Position numbers and translations under genes: made by a program. Below the pieces are notes generated by a model. That model had not been told where the DNA came from, searched no databases, and worked only from the letters and a program-made list of their open reading frames with translations. Below are positions 12,100 to 23,398 of a stretch of DNA of 64,000 nt, in pieces; position 1 is the first letter of the stretch, and each line of letters begins with the position of its first letter. The DNA is from Euclidia mi (taxonomy: Eukaryota; Arthropoda; Insecta; Lepidoptera; Erebidae). The DNA lies in the NCBI GenBank assembly GCA_944739405.2, contig OX123183.2, forward strand, positions 94,068,729 to 94,132,728. Direction: 5' to 3'.

Positions 12100-12815
12100 T
12101 ATGGCAGCGACAGCTAGTGCAGAGACCGACAGGCTGCTACGCAGACGGTCCGAGTTCGAATCACGGCGCACACCAATGACTTTTCGGAGTTCTTCTTCTT
12201 TCTCTTAGCGTTATCCCAGTTTCAATCAGGGGTCCACTTACTAGTCTAACCGGACTCGGCTGAATATTAGCTTTTCCACACAGCGACTACCTGTCTGACC
12301 TCCGCAACCCGAAGGGATAGCGATATTTCATGGTTTAGACTAGGTGTCAGCTTATTTAGAAGGTACTGAAGCCCAGTAACGGCTGTCAAAGATCTTCATG
12401 ACAACCGGGACTGACGGCTTAACGTGATCTCCGAGGCACGAGACAAGCGAAAACTAAAAATTCAATACGCACATAACTCCGAAAAGTCATTGGTGCGCGC
12501 CGTGAATTCGAACCCGATACCCTCTGCATGGCAGTCTGCTGGTATATCCACTCGGCCATCGCTGCTTTAATGACTTTTCGTTGTTATGCACGTATTAAAT
12601 TGTTAATTATCGCTTGCTTAACGGTGAAGGAACACATCGTGAGGAAACCTATATGTCTGAGCGTTCTCCATAATGTTCTCGAAAGACATGTGAAGTCTGC
12701 CAACCCGCACTAGGCCAGCGTGGTGGACTATGGCCTTACACTTCTCATAGTGAGACGAGGCCCGTGCCCAGCAGTGGGACAGTTTATTTACAGGGCTGAT
12801 GATGATGATGATATA
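12100..12815 (+). mobile_element. tRNA-derived SINE with RTE-type tail II, split by another SINE
   Basis: The head is at 12105-12186 (GAGTTCGAATCACGG, B box) and the body resumes at 12581. It ends GTGCCCAGCAGTGGGAC...GGGCTGATGATGATGATG, which is tail II, shared with the RTE-like LINE at 20517. The interruption is the reverse SINE at 12187-12568, flanked by a duplicated 12-mer of the host element. Confidence 0.8.
12187..12568 (-). mobile_element. SINE inserted in a SINE, 12-bp target duplication
   Basis: AATGACTTTTCG is at 12175-12186 and 12569-12580. The insert has a head GGCCGAGTGGATATACC...GGGTTCGAATTC nearly the same as its host. It ends differently: GTTGCGGAGGTCAGACAGG and a GAA-rich tail. 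The two SINEs therefore share a head but not a 3' end. Confidence 0.85.
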
Positions 12816-12997
12816 ATATATGTTACGTATATTACCTTCACCACCACAAGTGTGAGTGTAGACACAATATTTCAATATCTATGTTCTTCTTCTAGATAAT
12901 ATTCATATTAAAAATATAATGTCTGCAATAAGATAATATAAAGACATTTTGTGTCTTGGCGGACTATTATACTAACATTGAATCAACGATCATAAAA

Positions 12998-13137
12998 TTA
13001 ACCCAGACTCAAAATAACATAGTTATTATGTGGATTACACACACATGGATGTTTTGCGTGGAAAGCAAACCCACAATACTCGGCACAGTTCTGAACGGCG
13101 AGGTGTCTGCTTGACCACTATGCCATACGTACAGTCA
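12998..13137 (-). mobile_element. SINE family 1 fragment
   Basis: The reverse complement matches family 1 from the A-box region (GGCATAGTGG) to the GAGTCTGGGT segment. The 3' end is missing. Confidence 0.65.
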
Positions 13138-13559
13138 AAACAAATAGAAGAGTGTATATCTATATGTTGTGGTAACCGTAAAAATGTATTTTAAGCCAGC
13201 TAAAATACATACCTAGCACTGCTGTGTCTTTTCTATCTGGAATTATTTATACACAAATGGATCAAGTCATCGATCGCAGACAGTCTGGTCCCATCGCTGC
13301 ATCGGTGCAAGGAAACCACTACACTGTAAATGTAATATGGAACATGCACCACTGTATAGTTTTAACCGATATCTTCAGATTGTAAGCGCTTCCCTATGTA
13401 CGAATAAGTAATATACTAGCAAATTATCACGCTTAGGGCGGGTTTTTATACATATTTTCTCTAATTAATAAACACGAAAGCATCTGAAGAAAGATGTTTG
13501 TTACTCTTACACGCCATTACTACCGAACTGATATTGTTGAACCTTTGCTGTAATGTAGT
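13138..13559. other. Nothing recognised
   Basis: No supported feature. Confidence 0.45.
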
Positions 13560-13735
13560 TAGGGGATGTCTGCAGCTACGCCTCCACATCGTTTTTACCC
13601 GATCCCGAGGGAATTTCGTAAAGTCCTTTCTTAGTGCACTCCTGTACAAGAACAAGGAACATACATGCCAACTTTCAGCTTCTTGCGCCCAGTAGTTTTC
13701 GCTGTATGTTGTATTGTAGTAACACAAGAATTAAA
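13560..13735 (+). repeat. Dispersed repeat family L
   Basis: Contains GGGAATTTCG, CTTTCTTAGTGCAC and AAGGAACATACATGCCAA, then TTTCAGCTTCTTGCGCCCAG, ending near ACACAAGAAT. Confidence 0.7.
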
Positions 13736-14144
13736 ATATATGTTCAGTACCCACTGATTGATGATTAATTAGGTCATGAGTTACCTTTTGTCTCCATAAC
13801 AGGCCGTCACGCGGGCGAGGCCGCGGTCAGATGCTAGTATACATATTACAAGTTAGCAATAGAAAACCAGGGCGCATTACTAACCGACGTAGTACCATTA
13901 TAGGACCAATTCTGGGAAGCCTGTCTGTGATCACTTTAATTTAGGAGTACCTAACAATATTTGAAATTGGGAACATTAGCTATCGGAATAGTATTACGAG
14001 TATCGCTTACTAACTCAGTAAAATTTGAAATAAGTTACCTAATAAATTGATCAAGTAACCCAACATAATTTTCCTTGAGTAATAGTATCTCACCGCTCTT
14101 AATTACTTTCTTTCTTTCTTCTTTATTTCTATATAATTACATAA
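13736..14144. other. Nothing recognised
   Basis: No supported feature. Confidence 0.45.
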
Positions 14145-14230
14145 GTTTATGGGCACGAAAAGCCGAAAATCGCGCTCAGTGCCATTGGAGTGGCCTATGT
14201 TCAGTATGTTCAGTTCACTATGGCATAGAT
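14145..14230 (+). repeat. Decayed RTE-like tail II fragment
   Basis: CGAAAAGCCGAAAATC...CAGTG...GGCCTATGTTCAG resembles the LINE 3' end seen in reverse at 44699-44830. The (ATG)n end is lost. Confidence 0.45.
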
Positions 14231-15559
14231 TTTTATTACTTTTTCACGCAAAAATTATAGAACGAATTTTGATTAAACTTTGCAGTAATATAGATCATAC
14301 ATCAGATTGGTACATTTGCAACCTCTTGTCTCCTTAATTGACTCTCAAAAGCTAATAGTATTATATACATATGCCCATTGATTAAGCTCGTGTTAGGCTC
14401 ACTGAACCGAGATAAAGAATACACAGACTGTTATTAAAAAAATATACATCACGATAAAAGCTTCTACAATTAATCTCAAAAGATAATCAAATATCTAGCA
14501 TAATGCACACAATTCCCTTGCTCTGATGTTTCTAAAACCTACCGCGGTATAGTTTTTATACCCAGCGAGAATAATCAAGTTATTTATGTCTGTGATATAC
14601 CCCCCATAAACTTCAATTCATGCAAGCTTTTTTGATAAGTAATCCGATTATTATCAATATAATACTATTGCCTCAAAAACTTATATGCATATTACCACCA
14701 AATAACCAAGGCCTTGACAACGGAGAGTTCTCCAACAGAACTGCCAAGTCATTGTTCGTGCTATCCATTCATTATAAGGTGACATCTCCATTACAGGCAA
14801 ACTTACAGACGCGAATAACTAAGCTACAAAATTACGGCAAAAAATGTATTCCAAAATCTCATTTTAGCGATGCATCTGGGTACTAAAGAGAAATATTTTA
14901 TCCTATTTTCACCTTTGTTTAAGCGAAGAAAGCAGCAAATTTAAGTTGCTCTTTACAGTATTTGTTGCATACTCTTGTAATAGGTACATTTTGTGTCTTA
15001 TACTTTCAGAAGACAAGCATAGGCAAACTGGAAAACTCTAAATTGCATGTTTTTTTAAGTTACTAGCCTGTGTAATAAATCACCATTTATAAATATTGTT
15101 TATGCTTGAATCACTGTCCCTGGGGTTCTTCTTAAATTGTGCGGTACGATACTAATCTACATACAAAGGTACTCTGTGATACTAATTACAAAACTTCTTG
15201 TTTTATTATTTCATACTCAAAACCGATTCCAAATTCAATTAATGAAAGAATTCCTTTGCCATATTTGAAAATAACATTAAAAACAATTAAGAAATTTCAC
15301 CAACGAGGCTCGCAGAGGTAATAAATTTGTGAAGAAACCAGAGCGCGAGTGGAACTGCTTGGCTGAAAAGCAAGAGCTGGAGTAAAAAAAGCACATTATG
15401 CAGCACAACGGCGGCGCCACCTGCCGTCGTAGTTATGGGTTATTGCTTCAGGACCTACTTCGACGACGCATCTTTGGCTGCAAAAACTTTATTTAAATTT
15501 TGGACAGAATTCATTTACGTTATAAATTCTGCCATAAGCTTTAGTCTTTTCTTTAGCTC
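14231..15559. other. No gene recognised
   Basis: Several open frames of 60-88 codons show no domain or composition signal. AT-rich; nothing else seen. Confidence 0.45.
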
Positions 15560-15790
15560 AATTGAAATGTTTTGTTCGTTCAGCTTGTAAAGCGTAACGT
15601 TCTAAGCGACCATCTCCCTTTTTAATACTGTATAGACTGTTGTGAGTTCGACTCCTACATGGTAAAATACTTTTTTCGATTCCTGAATTGTTTTTTTTTT
15701 CAAGCCTGGGTTTTCTGTGTCCCTTGTTCGAATATTTGTAAAGTCCCATACGACATAGCATAGGGTTTATTCCTAGTGCGGGTTTAAATA
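15560..15790 (+). mobile_element. SINE family 1, decayed
   Basis: GTGAGTTCGACTCCTAC (B box), AAGCCTGGGTTTTC, TTGTAAAGTCCCATACGAC and TTTATTCCTAGTGCGGGT follow the family 1 order. Confidence 0.65.
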
Positions 15791-16050
15791 AAAACGATGT
15801 TCATGTATGTTTAAATGATTTGCTGCGTATTTCCCCTTGGTTTATAAATAAAACGATGGAGCCATTATAGATTATTAATAACTCACTTCGAGTCATGTCA
15901 GCTGCAATTTATCTGATACAGTATACATGTGGAATGCTGCCGATATTGTACACAAATGCTTCGTTTAATATTAACGTAGCAAACTGCGACTGCGTATTAA
16001 TTTTATTAGAGGTGAGACTTTTTAAATATTTAAGTTATGTTATTTGTTAC
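15791..16050. other. Nothing recognised
   Basis: AT-rich spacer. Confidence 0.4.
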
Positions 16051-16262
16051 TTAAAAAGACAACTCCCGCATTAGGACTAAATCCTGTGTCGCGGGGAACT
16101 TTACAGACATACAACTAACGAACACAATGAACACCCAGACTCGAAACAACAATTTATGAATCACACAAAGTGTTGTCTCGTGTAGGAATCGTACCCACAA
16201 CACTTCAGCACAGTGTCAAGCGGTGAGGCGGCTGCTTAAACCACTACGCCAACCGTGCAGTC
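16051..16262 (-). mobile_element. SINE family 1, best preserved copy
   Basis: Read in reverse it runs from CTGCACGGTTGGCGTAGTGG (A box) through GGTACGATTCC (B box) to GCGGGAGTTGTC and an A/T-rich tail. It matches 3320-3540 throughout. Confidence 0.85.
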
Positions 16263-16546
16263 CAATCTAGAGTATGTGAGGAATATTTTAGAGACTAGCC
16301 ATGTTTTAATTTGGCAATTCATAATTATCTTATACCTTCATCAGCTGTTACAGCCTTTTATACCCAGTAAGCATAATAATTATATTTTCCTGTCGTCAAA
16401 ATATCCTATTTCATATCCTGATCCTGTTTCACCATTAAATACAAGTAAAAATCCACAAGTTAAAAAGAAAAAAGTTTATTCAATAGGTACGCTTTTTGAT
16501 CGGTCATCGTGACGTCAAAATAGCCAGATTTTTAGCTTACCCACCA
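16263..16546. other. Nothing recognised
   Basis: An 85-codon frame overlaps the SINE edge and has no family signal. Confidence 0.4.
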
Positions 16547-16604
16547 TTACCTTTGCCATAGCAAAGGTAATCAAAGAGTGGTAGGATATAATATTCTACC
16601 ACTC
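16547..16604. repeat. Two adjacent hairpins
   Basis: ATTACCTTTGC-CATA-GCAAAGGTAAT is followed directly by GAGTGGTAGGATA-TAA-TATTCTACCACTC (one mismatch). CCACCATT just upstream may pair with part of the second arm. Confidence 0.8.
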
Positions 16605-17074
16605 AGCATATAAAAAAAAATCATTGTATTTAACCACAGTGGCACACGGATCTCGCTCTGCCCAAATATACTAAGCAAATAGCGAACACACATTATCGCA
16701 ATATTCCCCCAGAGAATACATTGCACTGCTATACTCTTAGCATATGTTCAGCAGTTGGCAAATTAGATGTATCTTATTTTGATCATTGTTATTTCTATAC
16801 GTAGAACCATTAACTTTAAATTTATTCCTATAAAGGTTCTTCTGCTTATTTAGTATAGGCACTTGGTCCTGATAGAAAAAGTGGGAGGGACTATCGAAAT
16901 GTTATAAACATTATACTTTACAAATTTATCCAGAGTAGATATTGACCTTCAATGTCATTTTGTTCAAGTATGTTCAAAGATTACCAGCACTTTGAGTTTC
17001 AAATGATCAGAAGGTTTCTTGTTAACAATGCTTATATAATAATAAGTTAGGGCAAAATCTAGTTTATAATCTGT
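16605..17074. other. Nothing recognised
   Basis: AT-rich, no supported feature. Confidence 0.4.
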
Positions 17075-17285
17075 ATATATAAAATCCTTGCGTTACTGAC
17101 TGAATGACAGACAAGCTACAGCCAAAACTATAAGGCGTAGGAAACTGAAATTTGGCATGTATGTTCCTTGGGGACCATAGGGTTGCACTAAGACGGGATT
17201 TTCCGAAATTCCAACGGGAACAGGCAGAAAGCGTTAAATTTTAAAATATGTGCGGGCGTAGCTGCGGGCGTCATCTAGTGCTTAT
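17075..17285 (-). repeat. Dispersed repeat family L, near complete
   Basis: Starts AAAATCCTTGCGTTACTGAC, has GAAATTTGGCATGTATGTTCC and ends GCTGCGGGCGTCATCTAGTG. Confidence 0.75.
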
Positions 17286-18885
17286 ATATTTTGGGTTATG
17301 TTCTCGTACGCAGCGTGAAAAGAACAACCTAACTTGAACCTACAAAGAATTGCCATGTATCTTTAAACTACAATAAATAAATCACAACCATTTAAACTAA
17401 TGGCTAAAAACTGTTACGTAATATTTTAAGCCACTTAATTCAATTTGTACTTAAACATCCAGATTCAACATAAATCCTCAACCCAAACTATCAAATTAAT
17501 TTTAATCTTCACGTTAACGAGTACCAGTTGAGGGATTATATCGTACCGGCCACATTAATCTTACATTAGGTACATATACATGTATGTATATCCCACGTGT
17601 GAATTATTAGTAAAACGTTTGTTTTATATGCAAACGTGGGTTTATTAAGCCGGTTGATCTAAACAGTGTTTCCTCAAACCCATGTCAAAATATAAGCTTT
17701 ATGTATTGTAAGATACTACTTTCTATTCGCGATCCCACTGCCGTAACAAGTCGTTTGTACATAAGTTAATACAAATTGAAACTTTCAAGTTTATGTGTGG
17801 TAAAATGAGATTCAGCTTGACTTATTACAAAATGTATAACTTATTTCAAATATTCTCTAAGTGTTTCCGCAGTACACATGTTTCCAAAACCACACTCAAG
17901 ACCCCAGCGTGGTGAATTTGCAATTTATTGAATACTAGAGAGATTTTAAATCTAGCGAAGCAAGGGGCGCCTTCAAAAGATAATAGCATCGAATTGTTTT
18001 ACGATGCACGAAAATAAAGTGAGTGCATTTAAATGTCTGCAACTGCTCCACAACCTCCACTTTTGAGAACATTCGTGTATGACCTGAGCCCGTATTTAAA
18101 CAGTACAGTGGCTTAGCTCCCCTATTCAGTAACTATGCACACGGATTCATTCAAAAGGCAACATAAATCCAAAATGATTATAAAACATTGCGCAAATAGA
18201 AGACATTATCTACTTTTAATTTGCTTGTATCTTGAAATTCCGAGAATTCCTTTCAGCATTCTCGGAGACAACGATAATTTCTCGTCGAATGTCTTGCTTC
18301 CTTTCATTAGATACATCTTCGCTCCGTTATAATCGGATGAAGCACTTGCAGTGTTTTTAAGTCCGCTGCCAACTAGTATAGATGTTAAACCTATTTACGT
18401 CAGCGCGCTGAGCTCTTTGTTGGTTGAATATTACGTATTACCTAGCAACTGTGGACCGTGATTAAAACGACACATTTTATAAAGTAAAATGTGATCCTTT
18501 TAGCTTGGACATTTTACACCTGTAAACACTGCGCGTGATAGATTATTAGAAATATTTTGAAAATTAATCAACAAAAATATCAAATTAAGTACATTTAAAA
18601 TATGTGCGTTTCATTTGTAAGTATGGCTAGAATTTACATCATTGTTACTTTTAGGTTAGGTTTTAGGTTAAGTTACTAGAAGATAGATTTTAGGGTTATT
18701 CATATATGTATCAAACAATATAAAACTAAATATATTGTATCATTAATTATGTATAGCATAAACCTTTCGTATATGGTTATATCGTATTGATGGTTGGTAT
18801 GTTTTAAATGTCTAGTGTTGCCAACAATAAATATACAATTTGATCTGACGTTTGGCAGTTGACACTTTCAAACGTGTAAATAGGA
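17286..18885. other. No gene recognised
   Basis: AT-rich. It holds a small stem (CACATTTTA/TAAAATGTG near 18471) and a short TTAGG-like run at 18651-18672. No gene is supported. Confidence 0.45.
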
Positions 18886-18920
18886 TATAAAAGGAGAACA
18901 GGCTCTGTTCAGGTTCAGTT
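18886..18920 (+). promoter_or_regulatory. TATA box plus arthropod-type initiator
   Basis: TATAAAAG at 18886-18893 is followed by TCAGTT at 18915-18920. The distance from the first T of the TATA to the initiator A is 31 bases, the classic spacing for RNA polymerase II. The adjoining sequence is transposon-like, so this may be an LTR or element promoter. No DPE match was seen downstream. Confidence 0.45.
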
Positions 18921-18954
18921 TAGTCGAGCCGCATTCGCCTCCGCGCGCAGCAGT

Positions 18955-19750
18955 CACTGTCGCTGCGCGCCGCCGTACAAGCTCCTCGCTACGTGAGGAA
19001 CGAAGTCATCCAGCGGGACACCCGCATCGAGAGCCTGGACGCCTACATCCGCCGTCTGTCCGTGGGGATGTTCGAGCGAGCCGACGCCTCGGCCTGGGAC
19101 CACGTCCGGACCCGGCCCCCTGGCACGCTCGCCCCCCGGACAAGAAGAAGCTGCCTCGTGACCTCATCACCAACCCCGACGACGCTGCGGACGAACCGGT
19201 TGCCCCGGGTAACCGCCGTCCCCCCTTACTGACAACCTTTTAGCCCTCTGTTGCAGGTGGCCGCCCCTTTCCGCGCGACATCTGCGCGTATCGTCACATG
19301 ATACGCACATCATGCGCGCGCGCGGACGACCACCGCAACAGCGCACGCCAAGGATGATACACTCCTGACCACGACGTTGACGTCTAACCAGACGCCGGCA
19401 CAACACCACCACCATCACACCACACAGACCATCGCAGGCCGCATGTAAGTCGCCGTCCGTGTCGCTGGCGTCACGGAGCTGGGCTTCCTTCGGTTCGCCG
19501 GGGGTCTCACCTGGCTCGTGTTGACCGCCCGGACGGCGTGAAGATTTGGCGGCCTGCGTAACACGCCTAATCGGTCTTACCGCCTAAGGGCAACCACTGC
19601 CCGCTCCCAGGACCTGCCTTTATTAAAGGGCAGGAGAAGAACCGGCTTGCGGGGGGCAAAACCTGCCCCGAACAAGCTTCTGCACGCCCTTTACGGGGCT
19701 TCGCGAAGATCCACGTCTCAGGTTCAGTTCCGCCCCGGCAACGGCTAACT
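18955..19750 (+). mobile_element. GC-rich 3' end of a Jockey-like LINE
   Basis: A coding remnant at about 18970-19244 is followed by about 500 bp of GC-rich 3' sequence ending near the start of duplicate block A. The 5' junction with the promoter-like segment is around 18950. No clear poly(A) or target duplication was found. Confidence 0.6.
18970..19244 (+). pseudogene. Jockey-like LINE ORF2 C-terminus, frameshifted
   Basis: The frame reads RYVRNEVIQRDTRIESLDAY, then MFERADASAWDHV. This is the usual C-terminal ending after the RT domain of Jockey-type LINEs, where YVRN.TI.RDL.I and a MF.RA motif are typical. The expected closing LPRDLI is present but in another frame (about 19153-19170), so there is a frameshift near 19135-19150. 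The second frame ends at 19244. Everything upstream, including the RT core, is absent. The family call is from motif recognition only. Confidence 0.6.
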
Positions 19751-19867
19751 AAAGTACGATATAATTCTGACTTTTATATTATTGTGTTTTTATATTGTTT
19801 TTACTAATAATGTGTTTCACAATTCTTTATTGCTATTGTGGTGTTATTTAGAGTATTGTCATTTTTT

Positions 19868-20244
19868 TTTTAATTTTTTTTTTATGGAATAGGGGGCAAA
19901 CGAGCAGACGGATCGCCTGATGTTAAGCGATTACCGCCGCCCATGGACACCCGCAACACCAGAGGAGTCACAAGTGCGTTGCCGGCCTTTTAAAAAGGAA
20001 TACGCTCTTTTTTTGAAGGTTTGAAGGTCGTATTGGTTCGGAAAAACCGCAGGCGACAGATCATTCCACAGTTTACAGGTGCGAGGCAGAAAGTTTCTAG
20101 AAAAGCGCACCGTTGTGGCTTGCCAACCATCTAAATGATGGGGATGGAAATTCTGTCGCGTAGAACGATGGCGGAAAGAGGCGGCAGGGATTAATCCGAA
20201 CAACTCTTCGGAGCACTCCTCATAGTAGTCCCCGTAGTAGTCAA
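19868..20244 (-). mobile_element. CR1/Jockey-type LINE 3' end (copy A)
   Basis: On the minus strand the frame ends CDSSGVAGVHGRR, followed by TAATCGCTTAACATCAGGCG and GGGGGCAAACG-like sequence in reverse, then an A-rich tail. This ending is very common in Lepidoptera. An identical copy is at 37214-37590. Confidence 0.8.
19931..20241 (-). pseudogene. LINE RT C-terminal fragment
   Basis: About 100 codons remain, including EECSEELFGLIP, RHRSTRQNFHPH, RNFLPRTCKLWNDLSPAVFP and FKKRAYSFLKGR. This is the C-terminal region after the RT fingers and palm in CR1/Jockey-group LINEs. The RT catalytic core and endonuclease are missing through 5' truncation, so it is inactive. Copy B encodes the same residues without change. 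The exact clade cannot be set from this short piece. Confidence 0.75.
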
Positions 20245-20516
20245 TATAGACAATGTATAGTTAATGTAATAATATAGCTTAGCAATTGTATAATTGATAT
20301 TGTGGGTGGTTCCGTCAGTTGTGAGATGTTAAAGTTTAGAACTTGGGGTATAATATAGTATAGAATCGAATTTATGCTGAGAAACAAGTCGTGTCTATTA
20401 TATACATCATGTAGTGAATATTTCAGTGGTAAATATTGAATACACCTATAGTAAATATATCTGTGGTGAATATTAATAAATTAATTATGCTTATCTATTG
20501 TATTAAGGTAATAGTT

Positions 20517-21464
20517 CATCATCATCATCATCATCCACAGCCCGACTGTGTCCACTGTTGAACATAGGCCTCTCTCTGTTCTTGCCATTTCCCTCGATCT
20601 TGTGGTAATCTCGTCCAGGTTCGGCCCGCGATTGCAACGATATCGTCGGCCCATCTTGCTAAGGGACGGCCGACACTTCTTTTCCCCATCCGTGGTTGCC
20701 ATTCTGTTACGGCCTTACTCCACCTGTTATCACTCCGTCTAGCCAGATGTCCTGCCCAATTCCATTTTGACGTTATTTGAGTTCCCACGTCGCGCACCTT
20801 TGTGCGTTTTCGAATATCAATGTTGGGAACTCGGTCAATCTGACGGAAACCAAGCATGGAGCGCTCCATGGCTCTTTGTGCGACTCTCACTCGGTATATC
20901 GCCTCTTGTGTGAGCGTCCATGTCTCGGCACCGTAGGTCATTATGGGCAAAACCCACTGGTTATAGAGGTGGGTCTTCAAACATTGAGCAACTTTTACCG
21001 ACTTTAAGATGTCATCTAGTTTTGAAAATGCGGCCCATCCGAACTGAATCCTCCTTGATATCTCAGTTTTCTGATGATCTTTATCAAAGGAAAGATTATG
21101 GCCAAGGTAAGTATATCGGCTAACTAGTTCTAATTTTTCACCGTCAATAGAAACTGGTGAGATTTTGCAGCATAGACCATTTGCCATAACCTTCGTCTTG
21201 GTCATATTCATTTTAAGACCTACTTTTAATGAGACATCGTTAAGATCTTGGAGCATAGTCTGGAGGTTTTTGAGATTATCCGCAAATACTATTAGGTCAT
21301 CTGCAAACCTTAAGTGGGACAGAAACGCACCATTGATGTTAATCCCGCAGTGGCCCCATTCTAAGCTTTTCATAGTGTCTTCCAGGACAGCAGTGAAAAG
21401 CTTCGGTGAGATGGTGTCTCCCTGCCTCACACCTCGCTTTAGCGGGGTTTATTTTTTTAGCTTA
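20517..21464 (-). mobile_element. 5'-truncated RTE-like LINE, tail II (copy A)
   Basis: TAATAGTT flanks the insertion at 20509-20516 and 21465-21472. On the minus strand it ends with (ATGATG)n directly after the stop codon, typical of RTE elements with almost no 3' UTR. The 5' truncation lies near 21441, with a short T/A-rich segment added. Confidence 0.85.
20531..21430 (-). pseudogene. RTE-like reverse transcriptase C-terminal half
   Basis: The 299-codon uninterrupted frame starts at RQGDTISPKLFTAVLED (RT motif B). It continues with LRFADDLIVFAD (motif C, FADD catalytic pair at about residues 43-46), KTKVMANG, YLGHNLSFD and MTYGAETWTLT. It ends with a Trp/His-rich C-terminal region (GHLARRSDNRWSKAVTEW, GRPLARWADDI). 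Motif A, the fingers and the AP-type endonuclease are missing, so the copy is not functional. The stop is TGA inside the (ATG)n tail; in copy B one substitution turns it into TGG and adds a Trp. The unbroken frame suggests a young insertion. Confidence 0.88.
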
Positions 21465-22635
21465 TAATAGTTACTCTTGAAATATTGAACTACCCACAAC
21501 CTTGTAATCCGATATGTCTTGATTGTACCGCTTTTATAAACGATAACTATAACTATTAAAAGAATGGCCAAGAGTTTTCTTGCCACGTTCTTTCTCTTGG
21601 TTCTATGCCTTTGCTTTGCGAACGTGGCGCTAAATGTAAATGTAGAATCAGAACTTTAGATTTTAAAATATACTCTTGTGACAACGTGAATAAATGAAAG
21701 TAAGAATTGATAGTTGTATCTTTTATTTTCCAAACATTTGACAAATAGAACTATAATAATACAAATAGGCTGTATACCTTGTATCTAAACATATATATTA
21801 TACCCTCGCTATTACGCGCTTTTGTGCAGTCGGGTTATCCAACTGCACTAGTATGCGCAAGATTTCAAGCCGTTTTAGTTGTATTACTGAAATAGTTTAT
21901 AAGTGGTTAAGTACAGAATTTCATTACTCTTCTACAATGTCTTCAAATAATAGATATTAGTCGCCTGAAAATTAGGACGTATAAAATATTACGTTACGCA
22001 ATCTTGCAACAATTTGACCAGAAATCGATAAAGTAGGTAACCGAAACGTAGTGTAGTTGTGCAAAATGTTAATCTAGATTTTATTCAATTGTAATGGAAT
22101 ACCAAAATAAACCACCTGTATCCATTTTATTGTATTCTTAGGATAGCATTAATGAAAATAAAATACGATAGTAAGTTGAGGCAGAGACGAATGGTAGAAG
22201 ACGACCCTGATATATTTTTTAGAATATTCGCAGCGCAGACTTTGAAATACAACGGTACTTCATATTAGGGACTTATGCTATGGTATAAGTCCCTTTTTAT
22301 TGGTACCTTTTACTCCACATAAGTAGGTAAATAGTGAGAAATGGTATATTTTACAGATTTTGCGCCAATATAACACCGAGTTGAAATAGAAAAATGCTAC
22401 TATCATTATCAACAGTACTCAAGAATTAAATCTTTATTAGGTTTGTATTATTTTTCTGAATGTAAAATAGCATTACTAATGCACGTATAAAAGTGCATAC
22501 GTTATTATTTACGTTTTTCTGTACGTTGGTTTAAGTTAGTTTTACTTTCTCTTTTCTTTATCATTTCCTTTTCCGTACCTTTATATAATTTAGATTTTAA
22601 TAAGGCAGGCTCTATTTTGCTTTTTCGTAGTTTTA
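21465..22635. other. Non-coding part of block A
   Basis: AT-rich with no gene. It holds a hairpin AGGGACTTAT/ATAAGTCCCT (22267-22276 and 22285-22294) followed by T5. Confidence 0.6.
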
Positions 22636-23398
22636 GGCCCAATTGCACAACGATTCTTAAATTGAATTAAGGTGTATTTAACGAGAAAAACAATATTAAA
22701 CACCACTAGCGTCTTGCACAACGAAAAATTTGTCGACTAATATGATTTAAGAACTGTCAAAATTAATTACCGAAAATCGGCTGTTTGGTGGCTACTTTTA
22801 TTTAAGAACTGTCACACTGACATTGGCAACTTGCCATTAGCGACGAGAATTATCTATAATTATATAACTGGTTACTGGACCGGACGTCGCAGCAGGGGTA
22901 GGCCTCACACAAGGTAGACCGACGATCTGGTTAAGATCACAGGAAGCGGTTGGATGCGGGCGGCTCAAGATCGGTCTGTATGGAGAACCTTGAGGGAGGC
23001 CTATGTCCAGCAGTGACCAGTCTCTAGGCTGACATGATGATGATGATGATGATATAACTGATAACAATGTACCTACTTGTGTTATTGTTAATGCTCAAAA
23101 GTTTCAAGTTATTATTTGTCAATTGTCATTTCGTTGCTAGGCGTTGACAATGCGTTTTGTTTTATGCAAAAGCATACGCATAACATCGTTAAAATCGTAA
23201 CAAAAAGTCATCATGGCATGAAACAAAACGTAGAAACTACTTTACCGACCTCATAAAATGTTTAACTAAATCTAAGCGTTGTTGTCGTTGTTCACGAGGA
23301 CGCCAAATACTTTTAAGTTAAATTATTTTACGCTGTTAATTCTGTTCAACAAATTTAAATTAAGGAGTGACTTAAATCAAACGTTACGCATGTGGGCC
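22636..23398. mobile_element. Harbinger-like MITE with captured RTE tail (copy A)
   Basis: The ends are GGCCCAATTGCACAACG and, inverted, GGCCCACATGCGTAACG. TTA is duplicated outside (22633-22635, 23399-23401). A TWA target duplication with GGCCC-type ends suggests PIF/Harbinger. It has no coding capacity. An RTE tail II fragment sits at 22871-23051 between two copies of ATATAACTG. Further copies are at 39982-40743 and 31808-33318. Confidence 0.75.
22871..23051 (+). mobile_element. RTE-like tail II inside the MITE
   Basis: Ends GAGGCCTATGTCCAGCAGTG...CTGACATGATGATGATG. ATATAACTG is at 22862-22870 and 23052-23060. The 31.8-kb MITE has the same insertion at the same site, shortened to 73 bp. 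Confidence 0.8.

Noticed and set aside
18651..18672. TTAGGTTAGG...TTAGG-like run beside a LINE remnant, as if telomeric
   Set aside because: Only two perfect insect telomere units plus degenerate ones; far too short to support a telomere-related insertion.
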